Assembly (NCBI RefSeq): GCF_000346485.2
Contig: NZ_KQ976354.1
Span: 7,364,283-7,428,282 of the forward strand
DNA length: 64,000 bases
From: Scytonema hofmannii PCC 7110
GTDB lineage: Bacteria; Cyanobacteriota; Cyanobacteriia; Cyanobacteriales; Nostocaceae
Direction of reading: 5' to 3'
Position numbers and translations under genes: made by a program. Positions 52,747 through 62,987 of the stretch are shown here, piece by piece. Under the pieces are notes generated by a model, which had not been told where the DNA came from, made no database searches, and worked only from the letters and a program-made list of their open reading frames with translations. Positions within the stretch are counted from its first letter, which is position 1; each line of letters begins with the position of its first letter.

Positions 52747-54462
52747 TTAAAATAAAAAATACCGTTGCGACATTGGTAAAACAGTTGCTGGTTCGCATAT
52801 CAACAATTCGCCATCCGCCCTGACTTCATAGGTTTCTGGATCGACTTCAATACTTGGTAACGCATCATTTAATTTCATATCTCGCTTACTCAACTGGCGT
52901 GTCCCAGAAACAGCAACGACTTGCTTTTTCAAACTCAACAGACTCTTAATCTCCCTGTCTAGTGCAACTTGAGAAACAAACGTGAAGGATGTGGCGTGAC
53001 GCGCACCTGCAAAACTACCAAACATGGGACGCATATGCACTGGTTGAGGAGTAGGAATACTAGCATTCGCATCGCCCATTTGCGCCCATGCGATCGCTCC
53101 CCCTTTCACAACTATCTCTGGTTTCACACCAAAAAACGCTGGACGCCACAAACACAAATCGGCTAGTTTCCCCTCTTCTACCGACCCCACATATTGAGCA
53201 ATCCCGTGCGCGATCGCTGGATTAATTGTATACTTGGCAACATATCTCTTTGCTCGGAAATTATCTGCTTTTTGCACACCATCAGTCTGATTGAGTTCTC
53301 CTCGTTGTACCTTCATCTTATGGGCTGTTTGCCATGTACGAATAATCACCTCTCCTACCCGTCCCATTGCTTGGGAATCAGAGGAAATCATGCTAAATGC
53401 GCCCAAGTCGTGCAGAATGTCCTCAGCAGCAATCGTTTCTCGACGAATCCGTGATTCAGCAAACGCCACATCCTCAGCAATTGCGGGATCGAGGTGATGG
53501 CAAACCATCAACATATCAAGATGCTCATCCAAAGTATTGACGGTGTAAGGACGTGTGGGATTGGTAGAAGATGGTAGGACATTGGCTTCCCCACACACTT
53601 TGATGATGTCTGGCGCGTGTCCCCCTCCAGCACCTTCAGTATGATAAGTGTGGATAACACGATTCTTAAAAGCAGCGATGGTATTTTCCACAAATCCTGC
53701 TTCGTTCAAGGTATCAGTATGAATCGCAACCTGCACATCATACTCATCAGCAACACTAAGACAAGTATCGATCGCAGCAGGAGTTGTTCCCCAATCTTCA
53801 TGCAGCTTTAACCCAACCGCACCTGCTTGCACTTGTTCCACCAATCCTTGGGGTTGGCTGGTATTCCCTTTACCCAAAAACCCCAGGTTCACTGGAAAAG
53901 CATCAGCAGCTTGCAGCATTCGATACATATTCCAAGGTCCTGGCGTACAAGTCGTTGCGTTTGTACCTGTAGCAGGACCTGTTCCACCACCTATCATTGT
54001 AGTAATACCGGATGCGATCGCAACTTCAATTTGTTGGGGACAAATAAAATGAATGTGGGTGTCGATTCCACCAGCCGTGAGAATCATACCTTCCCCAGCC
54101 AGTGCTTCAGTTCCAGGACCAATAATAATATCTACATTATCTTGAATATAAGGATTTCCTGCTTTACCAATTTTGAATATTTTGCCATCTTTAATGCCGA
54201 TATCTGCCTTGACAATTCCCCACCAATCAAGAATCAAAGCATTCGTAATCACTAAATCGACTGCACCATCAGCGTTAGAAATTGGTGATTGTCCCATCCC
54301 ATCACGGATAACTTTACCGCCACCAAACTTGACTTCATCGCCGTATGTTGTTAGATCTCGTTCTACTTCGATTAGTAATTCTGTGTCGGCTAATCGGATG
54401 CGATCGCCTACTGTAGGACCAAAGGTTTCTGCATAGGCGCGACGATCCATTCTGTAACTCAT
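52747..54462 (-). CDS. ureC: Urease alpha subunit
   Basis: 571 residues, typical size. Nickel ligands H136/H138 in [10 protein letters not shown], the carbamylated Lys in [16 protein letters not shown], the flap Cys-His-His in MVCHHLDPA and the [12 protein letters not shown] loop are all intact. It hydrolyses urea to ammonia and carbamate with UreA and UreB. It follows ureB by 63 bp in ureABC on the minus strand. A dispersed GAACGCTGATGGACGCTGATG repeat lies in that gap. Confidence 0.97.
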   Translation of the reverse strand: MSYRMDRRAYAETFGPTVGDRIRLADTELLIEVERDLTTYGDEVKFGGGKVIRDGMGQSPISNADGAVDLVITNALILDWWGIVKADIGIKDGKIFKIGKAGNPYIQDNVDIIIGPGTEALAGEGMILTAGGIDTHIHFICPQQIEVAIASGITTMIGGGTGPATGTNATTCTPGPWNMYRMLQAADAFPVNLGFLGKGNTSQPQGLVEQVQAGAVGLKLHEDWGTTPAAIDTCLSVADEYDVQVAIHTDTLNEAGFVENTIAAFKNRVIHTYHTEGAGGGHAPDIIKVCGEANVLPSSTNPTRPYTVNTLDEHLDMLMVCHHLDPAIAEDVAFAESRIRRETIAAEDILHDLGAFSMISSDSQAMGRVGEVIIRTWQTAHKMKVQRGELNQTDGVQKADNFRAKRYVAKYTINPAIAHGIAQYVGSVEEGKLADLCLWRPAFFGVKPEIVVKGGAIAWAQMGDANASIPTPQPVHMRPMFGSFAGARHATSFTFVSQVALDREIKSLLSLKKQVVAVSGTRQLSKRDMKLNDALPSIEVDPETYEVRADGELLICEPATVLPMSQRYFLF

Positions 54463-54525
54463 TGTTAAGTCCTCAAAATATTGAACCGCAGATGAACGCT
54501 GATGGACGCTGATGGAAGAGGGTTT

Positions 54526-54837
54526 TTAGGGGTTGAGTGGTCCGTTGATTTTGGCGTTAAAGCCATAGACTTGACGGCTACCAACTAAGGGGACTAACGA
54601 GACTTCTTTGTCATCACCTGGTTCAAAACGAACTGCTGTTCCTGCGGGAATATCAAGACGCATTCCCCGTGCTTGTTCCCTATCAAAACTTAATGCAGCA
54701 TTAACTTCGTAAAAGTGGAAGTGGGAACCAACTTGTATCGGGCGATCTCCTGTATTAGACACTCGCGATCGTACAGTAGGACGACCAGCATTCAACTCAA
54801 TTTCCCCTTCTCCTACGATCGTTTCCCCTGGAATCAT
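54526..54837 (-). CDS. ureB: Urease beta subunit
   Basis: 103 residues. [20 protein letters not shown] and [16 protein letters not shown] are invariant urease beta motifs. Structural subunit of the (UreABC)3 enzyme. It lies 33 bp downstream of ureA. Confidence 0.96.
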   Translation of the reverse strand: MIPGETIVGEGEIELNAGRPTVRSRVSNTGDRPIQVGSHFHFYEVNAALSFDREQARGMRLDIPAGTAVRFEPGDDKEVSLVPLVGSRQVYGFNAKINGPLNP

Positions 54838-54870
54838 CTTTTTAGCGCCTTTGTGTCGAGTGCGTGATAC

Positions 54871-55173
54871 CTATCTTATCGGATTATGCACTGTCACCAA
54901 CTTTGTCCCATCAGGAAAAGTTGCTTCCACCTGCACATCATGAATCATTTCTGGTACACCTTCCATTACATCATCTCGTGATAACAGAGTTGTACCATAA
55001 CTCATTAATTCTGCGACTGTTTGTCCATCCCTCGCACCCTCCAAAATAGCAGCAGAAATATAAGCCACTGCTTCCGGATAATTCAACTTTAAACCCCTAC
55101 CCTTACGCCTTTCCGCTAACAGCGCAGCAGTAAAAATCAACAATTTATCTTTTTCCTGCGGTGTAAGTTGCAT
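54871..55173 (-). CDS. ureA: Urease gamma subunit
   Basis: 100 residues. [41 protein letters not shown]-type start and [24 protein letters not shown] end are diagnostic. Its upstream neighbour should be ureD in this gene order, but about 3.2 kb of opposite-strand genes now separate them, so ureABC must have its own promoter in 55174-55783. Confidence 0.96.
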   Translation of the reverse strand: MQLTPQEKDKLLIFTAALLAERRKGRGLKLNYPEAVAYISAAILEGARDGQTVAELMSYGTTLLSRDDVMEGVPEMIHDVQVEATFPDGTKLVTVHNPIR

Positions 55174-55783
55174 CCCCTACCTCTGACCTTTATTAATCAG
55201 ACATCATAAGATATCTTTCTTGAAAAAGGGAGTAGGGAGTGGGGAGTAGGGAGTAGGGGAAGAGGAATTTTCCCGTGAATGGCTGTCTGTCAAAAAATCG
55301 AAGCTACGGTGTACGCATAAGTCGAATTTACCTCCCTTATATACAAATAAAGTTATGAAACCGCAGATGAACGCAGATGCACGCGGATGAAGCCGTACCT
55401 CATTCGGATGAAAATCGCTATAGTATAAGCTATTTCGGACTTGTGTATACCACCTGTAGCCTTAAAAAGGGGGGAATTCAAAATCCCCTAATTTATCAAA
55501 GAGACGGGGGGAGTTGCAAAATGTGAAAACCCCAAAATACCGTTGAAGCGAAAGTCCCGATCTCTTTAACTAACGTGTTAATACTGTAATTTCATGTTTT
55601 CAATAAACATATATTTTTGTCAATAAAACGAAAAATAAAGTTTATTAGCCAGACGAGCACGGGTTGGTTTGTGTAGTTCCACACGAATAAGTGTAGGTGC
55701 AAGATATGCGTTCATGGCATTTTTTCGGAAATGCCGTTTTTACTTTTGTAGTTTTATCCATGTGATAATCAATTACATTTTAC
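55174..55783. other. Left border region of the CHAT-EAD island
   Basis: 610 bp without a gene. It holds GGGAGTA heptamers (55217-55258), an AACCGCAGATGAACGCAGATG dispersed repeat (55358-55390), AT-rich promoter-like DNA and a terminator-like hairpin at 55716-55745. It should include the ureA promoter (leftward) and the island promoter (rightward). Confidence 0.55.
55716..55745 (+). terminator. Terminator-like hairpin upstream of the RHH gene
   Basis: Stem GGCATTT / AAATGCC with loop TTTTCGG, then GTTTTTACTTTT. It lies about 40-60 nt before the ribbon-helix-helix gene. It could be an attenuator of the island operon, or the end of a short leader RNA. Confidence 0.5.
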
Positions 55784-55981
55784 ATGAATGCCATAATGAC
55801 TAAAGAAATACACATCAATATTTCAGATGATTTGAAAAAGCAGTTTCATGCTACCTGCGTTATGCAAGGAAAAAAAATGAATCAGGTCGTGGTTGAGTTA
55901 ATCCACCAATGGCTTAGGACAAACGAAATTTCACAAACGAATAGTGAAATAGGTAAGAAGTTACCACCCAAATCCTGTTGA
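55784..55981 (+). CDS. Ribbon-helix-helix-like DNA-binding protein
   Basis: 65 residues (or 61 from ATG 55796). TKEIHINISDDLKKQFHATCVMQGKKMNQVVVELIHQWL has the beta-strand plus two-helix pattern of RHH (Arc/ParG/CopG) proteins with the typical NQVV turn; the tail is polar. Such proteins are antitoxins or autorepressors. It lies 74 bp upstream of the CHAT gene on the same strand, so it is the obvious regulator of that operon. Confidence 0.65.
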   Translation: MNAIMTKEIHINISDDLKKQFHATCVMQGKKMNQVVVELIHQWLRTNEISQTNSEIGKKLPPKSC

Positions 55982-56055
55982 ATAACCTTGCTAGTAACAA
56001 AGTTAATTATGTAATAAAAATTTTTCAATTTAACATAACTGGAGCTAATTAGTTT

Positions 56056-56979
56056 ATGCATCAAAAAATCTTGATTTTAGCAGCAAATCCTAAAGGCATA
56101 ACACCACTGCGTTTAGATGAGGAGGTGCGTGAAATCAATGCTGGATTGCAGCGAGCCAAACACCGCGAGCAGTTTGTCTTAGAGCAGAAATGGGCGGTGC
56201 AACCAAGAGATATTCAGCGAGCAATGCTGGATCACAATCCACAGATTATTCATTTTTCCGGACATGGGATGGGAGATGAAGGTCTTGTATTTGAAGACGA
56301 AACAGGTTCCGCAAAGCTAGTTGATGGAGAAGCTCTAGCAGGATTGTTTGAGCTATTTGCAGAGCAGATTGAGTGTGTTGTTCTTAATGGCTGTTACTCA
56401 GAGATACAAGCAAATGCGATCGCTCAACACATTAATTATGTAATTGGTATGAGCAAGGCTATCGGAGATAGAGCAGCAATTGAATTTGCTGTGGGCTTTT
56501 ACGATGCTCTAGGAGCAGGGCGACCTGTCGAATTCGCTCACAAATTTGGTTGTGCTGCAATTCGGTTAGCAGGTATTCCGGAGCAACTAACTCCAACTCT
56601 CAAGAAGAAGCCTTTCAATGGATCTAAAAACCAGCCTCCAGTCCCCAATGAAGCAGTTTCTGAGTTAGATTGGGAGCTAAACGACTCTGATAGAGAATTA
56701 CTGACAACACTCTTAATACGTAGTGGACGTGCAGAATATTCGGCACGAAAAGCTCTTTGTATAAAAATTGGAATTGAACCAAATCAACTTGGATTTTTAA
56801 GGCAATCTACCGATGCTGACTTTGCCTTAGAGCTAATTAGCTATTTGCATGGGATAGGTGACAAACAAGCACTTTGTAAAATCTGCTCCGAACTTGACAT
56901 TGTCTTTAAAAGAGGCAAGTACTCGGCTGATTTGGAAAATATTAAATCAAAAATAAATTATAATAAGGTGAGAAGTTAA
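56056..56979 (+). CDS. CHAT-domain caspase-like protease with C-terminal EAD (Death-like) domain
   Basis: 307 residues. The CHAT domain (1-185) has HFSGHGMGDEGLVFED with H70 and VVLNGCYSE with C113, the full catalytic dyad, so an active caspase-like protease is expected. A linker (about 186-205) leads to a helical module (206-300: LNDSDRELLTTLLIRSG, FLRQSTDADFALELISYLHGIGDKQALCKI) that is an effector-associated domain. The same module begins the next protein, which suggests homotypic binding. Cytoplasmic, no signal. The next gene starts 5 bp after the stop. Confidence 0.85.
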   Translation: MHQKILILAANPKGITPLRLDEEVREINAGLQRAKHREQFVLEQKWAVQPRDIQRAMLDHNPQIIHFSGHGMGDEGLVFEDETGSAKLVDGEALAGLFELFAEQIECVVLNGCYSEIQANAIAQHINYVIGMSKAIGDRAAIEFAVGFYDALGAGRPVEFAHKFGCAAIRLAGIPEQLTPTLKKKPFNGSKNQPPVPNEAVSELDWELNDSDRELLTTLLIRSGRAEYSARKALCIKIGIEPNQLGFLRQSTDADFALELISYLHGIGDKQALCKICSELDIVFKRGKYSADLENIKSKINYNKVRS

Positions 56980-56983
56980 AAAT

Positions 56984-58309
56984 ATGTTTCAACAAAACTT
57001 TTTAAGTGAATCTGATGTAGATACATTAATAAACCTTTTGCTCCGCAGCCAACAATCAAGAACACGAGAAGCACTATGTTTTAGCATTGGAATTGATCCC
57101 AAGCGACTTTCGTTTTTAAGAGATTCTTCGGATTCTGACTTTTTTCTACTCCTCATTAGGTATTTAAATGAAATAGGCGATCAAGAAGCTCTTTGTAAGC
57201 TTTGTTGTAAAGAACTAGTTCCTATTTTTCATAAAGGAACATATGGTACTTTTTTAAGTGAAATTGCCGTACAACTCAACTGTAGTCAGGAGTTTAGACC
57301 GAATTATTCAAATGATAAACAGCCGACTTCTTCAGCGTCTAATCCTACTCCTACTGCTCTTAGTCTCAGCGTTAATTCCTTTAATCAACTTACTAAAAAC
57401 AAATTAGTTACAGGTAGTATAATTCTCATAATGGGGTTAGCAGGGTTTAGCTTATATAACCGGAACATCAACGCGTCTAACGATCCGCACCTGAGCGAAC
57501 AACCTGTAAGTCAAACCTCTAACCTTAATCGGGAAGACTCCGTTACTGAATTAAAAGCAGGGCTTGTGTACTACGAGCAAAAGAACTACGATCGCGCTAT
57601 TGCTCGCTACAACCGAGCTATTCAACTGAACCCTAATTATGTCATAGCTTACTACAACCGAGGGAAAGCTTACAAAGATTTGAAAGACTACGATCGCGCC
57701 ATTGCTGACTATAACCAAGCCCTCAAACTTGACCCTAACTATACCAAAGCTTACAACAATCGAGGAATTGCTTACAGCGATTTGAAAGACTACGAACGCG
57801 CCATCGCTGACTATAACCAAGCCCTCAAACTTGACCCTAACTATGCCATAGCTTACAACAACCGAGGAATTGCTTACAAAAATTTGAAAGACTACGAACG
57901 CGCCATTGCTGACTACAACCAAGCCCTCAAACTTGACCCTAACTACATCGATGCTTACAACAACCGAGGAATTGCTTACAAAAATTTGAAAGACTACGAA
58001 CGCGCCATTGCTGACTACAACCAAGTCCTCAAACTTGATCCTAACTATGCTATAGCTTACAACAATCGAGGAATTGCTTACAACGATTTGAAAGACTACG
58101 AGCGTGCCATTGCTGACTACAACCAAGCCCTCCAATTTGACCCTAACTACACCGATGCTTACAACAACCGAGGGTGGGCTTACAGCAATTTAAAGGACTA
58201 CGATCGCGCCATTGCTGACTACAACCAAGCCCTCAAACTTGACCCTAACCATACCAAAGCTGACAAAAACCGAAAGATAGCTTATAAAAATAAGGTATCT
58301 CCTCAATAA
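56984..58309 (+). CDS. EAD-transmembrane-TPR protein
   Basis: 441 residues. The N-terminal EAD (1-95: LSESDVDTLINLLLRSQ, FLRDSSDSDFFLLLIRYLNEIGDQEALCKLC) is homologous to the C-terminus of the upstream CHAT protein. One helix (about 139-157, LVTGSIILIMGLAGFSLY) follows, then seven near-identical 34-residue TPRs (about 187-430, each Y-N-R-G-x-A-Y-x-x-L-K-D-Y-x-R-A-I-A-D-Y). The EAD would recruit the protease; the TPR array on the other side of the membrane would sense a partner. The repeat DNA (102-bp units) is so alike that copy number may vary. Confidence 0.85.
   Translation: MFQQNFLSESDVDTLINLLLRSQQSRTREALCFSIGIDPKRLSFLRDSSDSDFFLLLIRYLNEIGDQEALCKLCCKELVPIFHKGTYGTFLSEIAVQLNCSQEFRPNYSNDKQPTSSASNPTPTALSLSVNSFNQLTKNKLVTGSIILIMGLAGFSLYNRNINASNDPHLSEQPVSQTSNLNREDSVTELKAGLVYYEQKNYDRAIARYNRAIQLNPNYVIAYYNRGKAYKDLKDYDRAIADYNQALKLDPNYTKAYNNRGIAYSDLKDYERAIADYNQALKLDPNYAIAYNNRGIAYKNLKDYERAIADYNQALKLDPNYIDAYNNRGIAYKNLKDYERAIADYNQVLKLDPNYAIAYNNRGIAYNDLKDYERAIADYNQALQFDPNYTDAYNNRGWAYSNLKDYDRAIADYNQALKLDPNHTKADKNRKIAYKNKVSPQ
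57568..58280 (+). repeat. Tandem 102-bp TPR-coding repeats (seven units)
   Basis: Seven 102-bp units sharing AAAGACTACGA[AT]CGCGCCATTGC and CTCAAACTTGACCCTAAC-type segments. Some pairs look nearly identical, so recent duplication or gene conversion is likely. Minus-strand open frames over this stretch mirror the repeats and are not genes. Confidence 0.8.
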
Positions 58310-58370
58310 TTCACTACGGTATACACTTGACAAAAATTCTCTACTCTGTATCCTCAGCGCCTAGTAAGGT

Positions 58371-59225
58371 TCAAACAAACCAAACTCTTGGTACACAACC
58401 ACCACGAGTTAACACAGATTGACGCAACAATTGCCACGCACTCGTAAACCAGTTTCTCACCTCCGTTGTTCCAGAACCACGGTATCGACACAATAGTCCA
58501 CATGACAGACGAGTCACACCTACTGAGGGAGTGGGGAGTAGGGAGTGGGGAGTGGGGGATAAGAAAAGGGTACGTGCTTTGTGTACCAATTCTTGTGAAA
58601 CTTCTTGCCCAATATATACCAGACTACCAGTCACTGGTTGCCCTGCCAAGCCATGAGGGCTGTGAAAAACATCTTCACTACCCGGTAACCATTGCCTGTC
58701 AATCCATAAAGGAACTCCCATCTGCCAAACTTCCGTATGCGATCGCCACTCTCCAAGGCAAAATTTTTCTCCTCTAGCACTCCTTCCAAATCGCGTGATT
58801 TCCCAGCCTATCCAATTAGCTCCCGTAGCTAATTCTACCCGCAAATCTTGTCGATATATTGCACCGTTAAAAACGATTGTTTCTTGAGGTAGCCACTCCA
58901 AAGAAGCACCTGCATCCACTTGAATATCAATATTTTGCCTTGCTTGTGCGCCGTTACTGCGATAAATTTTACTAGCTGCTGCTGTTGTGATAAGTGCTTG
59001 GGCTTTGGGTTGGAGATGGACTTTGTAAGAGAGGCGATCGCCACCTACAACACCCCCAGCCGTATGTAAGATTACACTGTGACAAATTTCTTGTCCTTCT
59101 GGATAAAATGGGCGTTGCACCTTCAGTGGTGCTATGTTTTGATTGTGAATGAGTGTTGTTTTACCTTGACACTGAGCATACACTAAGTCAAGTTTGCCAT
59201 GCCACCCATTTACAGATTGTGCCAT
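58371..59225 (-). CDS. ureD: Urease accessory protein UreD
   Basis: About 284 residues from ATG 59225 (MAQSVNGWHGKLDL); the longer frame to 59288 overlaps a separate gene. LHTAGGVVGGDRLSY, TTAAASKIYRSNG, LEWLPQETIVFNGA and GVTRLSCGLLCRYRG are UreD motifs. With UreFG it delivers nickel to UreC. A Pro/Thr/Ser insert of about 12 residues between LFLS and VGVTR is encoded by a GGGAGTA heptamer array (58527-58560), a likely solvent loop. Expected upstream of ureA, it is now cut off by the CHAT-EAD island. Confidence 0.93.
   Translation of the reverse strand: MAQSVNGWHGKLDLVYAQCQGKTTLIHNQNIAPLKVQRPFYPEGQEICHSVILHTAGGVVGGDRLSYKVHLQPKAQALITTAAASKIYRSNGAQARQNIDIQVDAGASLEWLPQETIVFNGAIYRQDLRVELATGANWIGWEITRFGRSARGEKFCLGEWRSHTEVWQMGVPLWIDRQWLPGSEDVFHSPHGLAGQPVTGSLVYIGQEVSQELVHKARTLFLSPTPHSLLPTPSVGVTRLSCGLLCRYRGSGTTEVRNWFTSAWQLLRQSVLTRGGCVPRVWFV
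58527..58560. repeat. GGGAGTA heptamer array inside ureD
   Basis: Four to five GGGAGTA/GGGAGTG units are translated in frame on the minus strand as a Pro/Thr/Ser/Leu-rich insert. The frame is kept on both sides. Confidence 0.8.
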
Positions 59226-59235
59226 GGTTTGATAA

Positions 59236-59445
59236 TTAGGTTGATTCACCAATGATTTCTGCTTTTTTTGCCAAGATAATATAATCATCTAATACATAAT
59301 GTGATTCATACTTCTGATCAAAATACTGCCGAAGTAGCGAACTCATATGCATTTGTTTGGGTAATTTTTCTTTAGCATAGAGCCTCTTGGCGTCAATCTC
59401 CTCTTTGTAAGCCATAAGATGTCCAAAAGGATACTTACCAATCAA
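59236..59445 (-). CDS. Small protein coupled to the immunity-like gene
   Basis: 69 residues from TTG 59445, which overlaps the TGA of the upstream gene. It reads KYPFGHLMAYKEEIDAKRL and SHYVLDDYIILAKKAEIIG, mixed helix. No family recognised. The stop/start overlap argues for co-translation with the SCO4402-type gene, possibly as a second immunity component or a split end of it. Confidence 0.4.
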   Translation of the reverse strand: MIGKYPFGHLMAYKEEIDAKRLYAKEKLPKQMHMSSLLRQYFDQKYESHYVLDDYIILAKKAEIIGEST

Positions 59446-59828
59446 ACTGAACTACTTAGTTGTTCATTTGTTATTAGATGCAAAGCCATAGATGCAGCCT
59501 CTACAACATTTGTCCATTTAGAAGAATTGATGTACTCTTCGTCTGACATTTCTGTTCCATGTGCCTCAAAAACTTGCTTTATAGCAGTACAAACTGCTGC
59601 AATCAAACGAGCTTCTTTGTCGTTTTCAAGTATCACTCCAATTGCTGCATTTGGGTTTTCTGCCAAAATCGTATCATCAAAGAGAAAATGTACTACTTCA
59701 TCAAAGCTATCGTAAAGAACTCCTGCTGGATAATTATGGTTAATCCAGGCTTTCTGTTGGTATTCCCTACTTGCTAAACTGCGAAGAGTTTCTAATAATT
59801 CTCCTCTCATCTTAGGATATTGCACCAT
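59442..59828 (-). CDS. Immunity-like protein (SCO4402 family)
   Basis: 128 residues. YPKMRGELLETLRSLASREYQQKAW, DSFDEVVHFLFDDTILAENP, GVILENDKEARLIAAVC and WTNVVEAASMALHL follow the SCO4402 family, small proteins often beside polymorphic toxin domains. It lies 15 bp downstream of a toxin-domain gene on the same strand, the usual toxin then immunity order. Confidence 0.72.
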   Translation of the reverse strand: MVQYPKMRGELLETLRSLASREYQQKAWINHNYPAGVLYDSFDEVVHFLFDDTILAENPNAAIGVILENDKEARLIAAVCTAIKQVFEAHGTEMSDEEYINSSKWTNVVEAASMALHLITNEQLSSSV

Positions 59829-59843
59829 AAAAAATCTCCTATT

Positions 59844-60167
59844 CTACGGTTCATACCAGGTTTTCCATTGTAGCCATTCATTGAGAGGAATATGAGCTTC
59901 TGTAGGATTAGTTTTGATACTTCCTGCAATTGGCTGTCCATTTCTCCCGATAACTTGACCATTTCTTCTGACAACTACATGGTCAACTTGTTGTGATAAA
60001 TGGCTGTTATTTGGATTTCCTTCATCAATTCTGACACCATTCCCTTGATTTGTTGGATCTTGCCAGCGCCATCCTGGTTTCTTTTTATTGGCTTGTCCCG
60101 ATCCCCAATATTTAGGTATTTTATTACACGCCATCTCTGGCACAGTCCAATCTTCTCCTGAAACCAC
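59844..60167 (-). CDS. Orphan polymorphic-toxin C-terminal domain
   Basis: 107 residues. PGWRWQDPTNQGNGVRIDEG, QQVDHVVVRRNGQVIGRNGQ and EAHIPLNEW form the kind of compact C-terminal toxin domain found at the end of contact-dependent or other polymorphic toxins. There is no delivery domain: upstream of GTG 60167 only a few codons (EEW) are open before a stop. So it is a displaced toxin tip or a silent cassette. Paired with the immunity-like gene behind it. Confidence 0.62.
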   Translation of the reverse strand: MVSGEDWTVPEMACNKIPKYWGSGQANKKKPGWRWQDPTNQGNGVRIDEGNPNNSHLSQQVDHVVVRRNGQVIGRNGQPIAGSIKTNPTEAHIPLNEWLQWKTWYEP

Positions 60168-60197
60168 CCACTCCTCTATTTTCCTTATTATTTAAAT

Positions 60198-60401
60198 ATG
60201 CTAGTATTATATGAAATTTTTACTCCACAAATGCCTACCCGTGCTCAGTTAGAAAGTTTATATCGGCTTGGCTATTACCTCACATATTTTACATTACAGC
60301 CTATTTACTTAATTTGTATTGATAGGCGAACTGGTAATCTTTTCATTTTGGCAGGACACAATGAAGAAATTGAAATTACTCAAGAAGGAGAGGTGTTTTA
60401 A
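60198..60401 (+). CDS. DUF6888-like small protein
   Basis: 67 residues. PTRAQLESLYRLGYYLTYFTLQPIYLICIDRRTGNLFILAG with EEIEITQEGEVF agrees with the DUF6888 proteins of cyanobacteria. Its stop overlaps the next ATG (TAATG). Function unknown; the pair behaves like a toxin-antitoxin module by organisation only. Confidence 0.65.
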   Translation: MLVLYEIFTPQMPTRAQLESLYRLGYYLTYFTLQPIYLICIDRRTGNLFILAGHNEEIEITQEGEVF

Positions 60402-60604
60402 TGAGCCAAGTTAATTATGCTGCTATGTCCGATCGCGAACTGAAACGGTACTTCCTTGAGCACCGTGAGGATGAAGCTGCATTCCAAGCATATTTAGAGC
60501 GGCGTAGAAGGGGTGCTAGGGTTATTGCGAAACTAGGAGATCCTGATTTCGACGCAAAAATTGAGGCTGCTATTCATCAGAAGCTACAAAACAAGCAAGA
60601 TTAA
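60401..60604 (+). CDS. DUF6887-like small protein
   Basis: 67 residues. SQVNYAAMSDRELKRYFLEHREDEAAFQAYLERR and PDFDAKIEAAIHQKL match the DUF6887 proteins commonly paired with DUF6888. Charged and helical, antitoxin-like. Overlaps the upstream gene by one base. Confidence 0.7.
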   Translation: MSQVNYAAMSDRELKRYFLEHREDEAAFQAYLERRRRGARVIAKLGDPDFDAKIEAAIHQKLQNKQD

Positions 60605-60963
60605 AGCGCTTTTGGGGATTTAGCGGGACTAAGTACCCTAGCTGAAGCAGAACGATTCGCAGGATTGTTGGCGAAGCGATCGCACGTCGTATGGCAACCA
60701 AAGTAAGCTGTGTGGGAGTCTGTTTAGTACTAACTACGATTGACAATGTAAAAGCTTCTAGAACTTAATTTCTTGAGTCCGCGCAGGCGGACGAGCGTTT
60801 GTATAGTAGCGAATTCTATTTGCCCCATACTTTTAAAACATCCTCTCCTCTTCCTCTGTGTTCTCTGTGCCTCTGCGGTTCATAAAGAAATAAAAAATGG
60901 TGGGCAATGCCCACCCTACAAAAATCTTTATTGGCGAAGACAGCGCAACTACGAACCTTTTTC
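60605..60963. other. Gap before groEL with a gene remnant and repeats
   Basis: A 32-codon open stretch from 60605 (FGDLAGLSTLAEAERFAGLL) without a start codon looks like a gene fragment. GTCCGCGCAGGCGGAC is a small hairpin near 60778. CTCTGTGTTCTCTGTGCCTCTGCGG at 60854-60880 is a dispersed repeat. The groEL terminator lies at 60887-60915. Confidence 0.5.
60887..60915 (-). terminator. Intrinsic terminator of groESL
   Basis: On the minus strand GGTGGGCA-T-TGCCCACC (8-bp stem) is followed by ATTTTTTATTTC. It lies 49 bp after the groEL stop. Confidence 0.75.
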
Positions 60964-62625
<1,662 letters not shown>

Positions 62626-62651
62626 TTAGTTAATTGTTAATTGTTAGATCT

Positions 62652-62680
62652 CCATTAGCCATTAGCCATTAGCCATTAGC
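62652..62680. repeat. CATTAGC heptamer array between groES and groEL
   Basis: Three to four CCATTAG units lie in the short intercistronic gap, ending at the groES stop codon. Confidence 0.75.
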
Positions 62681-62987
62681 TCACGATCGCTAGAATGTCT
62701 TTCTCTGAAAGTAGTACGTACTCGTCAGTACCTAGTTTGATGTCGGTACCAGCGTATTTGGAGTAGAGGACTTTGTCTCCTACTTTCACGTCTAATGCCT
62801 GACGGCTACCGTCATCTTTGAGTTTGCCATCACCAACTGCAACGACTTCGCCTACTTGGGGCTTTTCTTTTGCAGTGTCGGGCAAGTATAGACCACCAGC
62901 GGTCTTTTCTTCCGATGCGCTGACCTTGACGAATACGCGTTCGCCTAGAGGTTTTACTGTAGAAACACTAAGAGATACTGCTGCCAT
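62676..62987 (-). CDS. groS: Co-chaperonin GroES (Hsp10)
   Basis: 103 residues from ATG 62987 ([20 protein letters not shown]). The frame is open to 63011 but that start would lie inside the CIRCE operator. The mobile loop [19 protein letters not shown] and [16 protein letters not shown] are diagnostic. First gene of groESL. Confidence 0.97.
   Translation of the reverse strand: MAAVSLSVSTVKPLGERVFVKVSASEEKTAGGLYLPDTAKEKPQVGEVVAVGDGKLKDDGSRQALDVKVGDKVLYSKYAGTDIKLGTDEYVLLSEKDILAIVS

Noticed and set aside
53827-54255. Plus-strand open frames opposite ureC
   Set aside because: Shadows of the highly conserved urease alpha gene.
57551-58135. Long minus-strand open frame over the TPR repeats
   Set aside because: It mirrors the plus-strand TPR codons; the protein is a low-complexity Val/Ser repeat and an artefact of the 102-bp DNA repeats.
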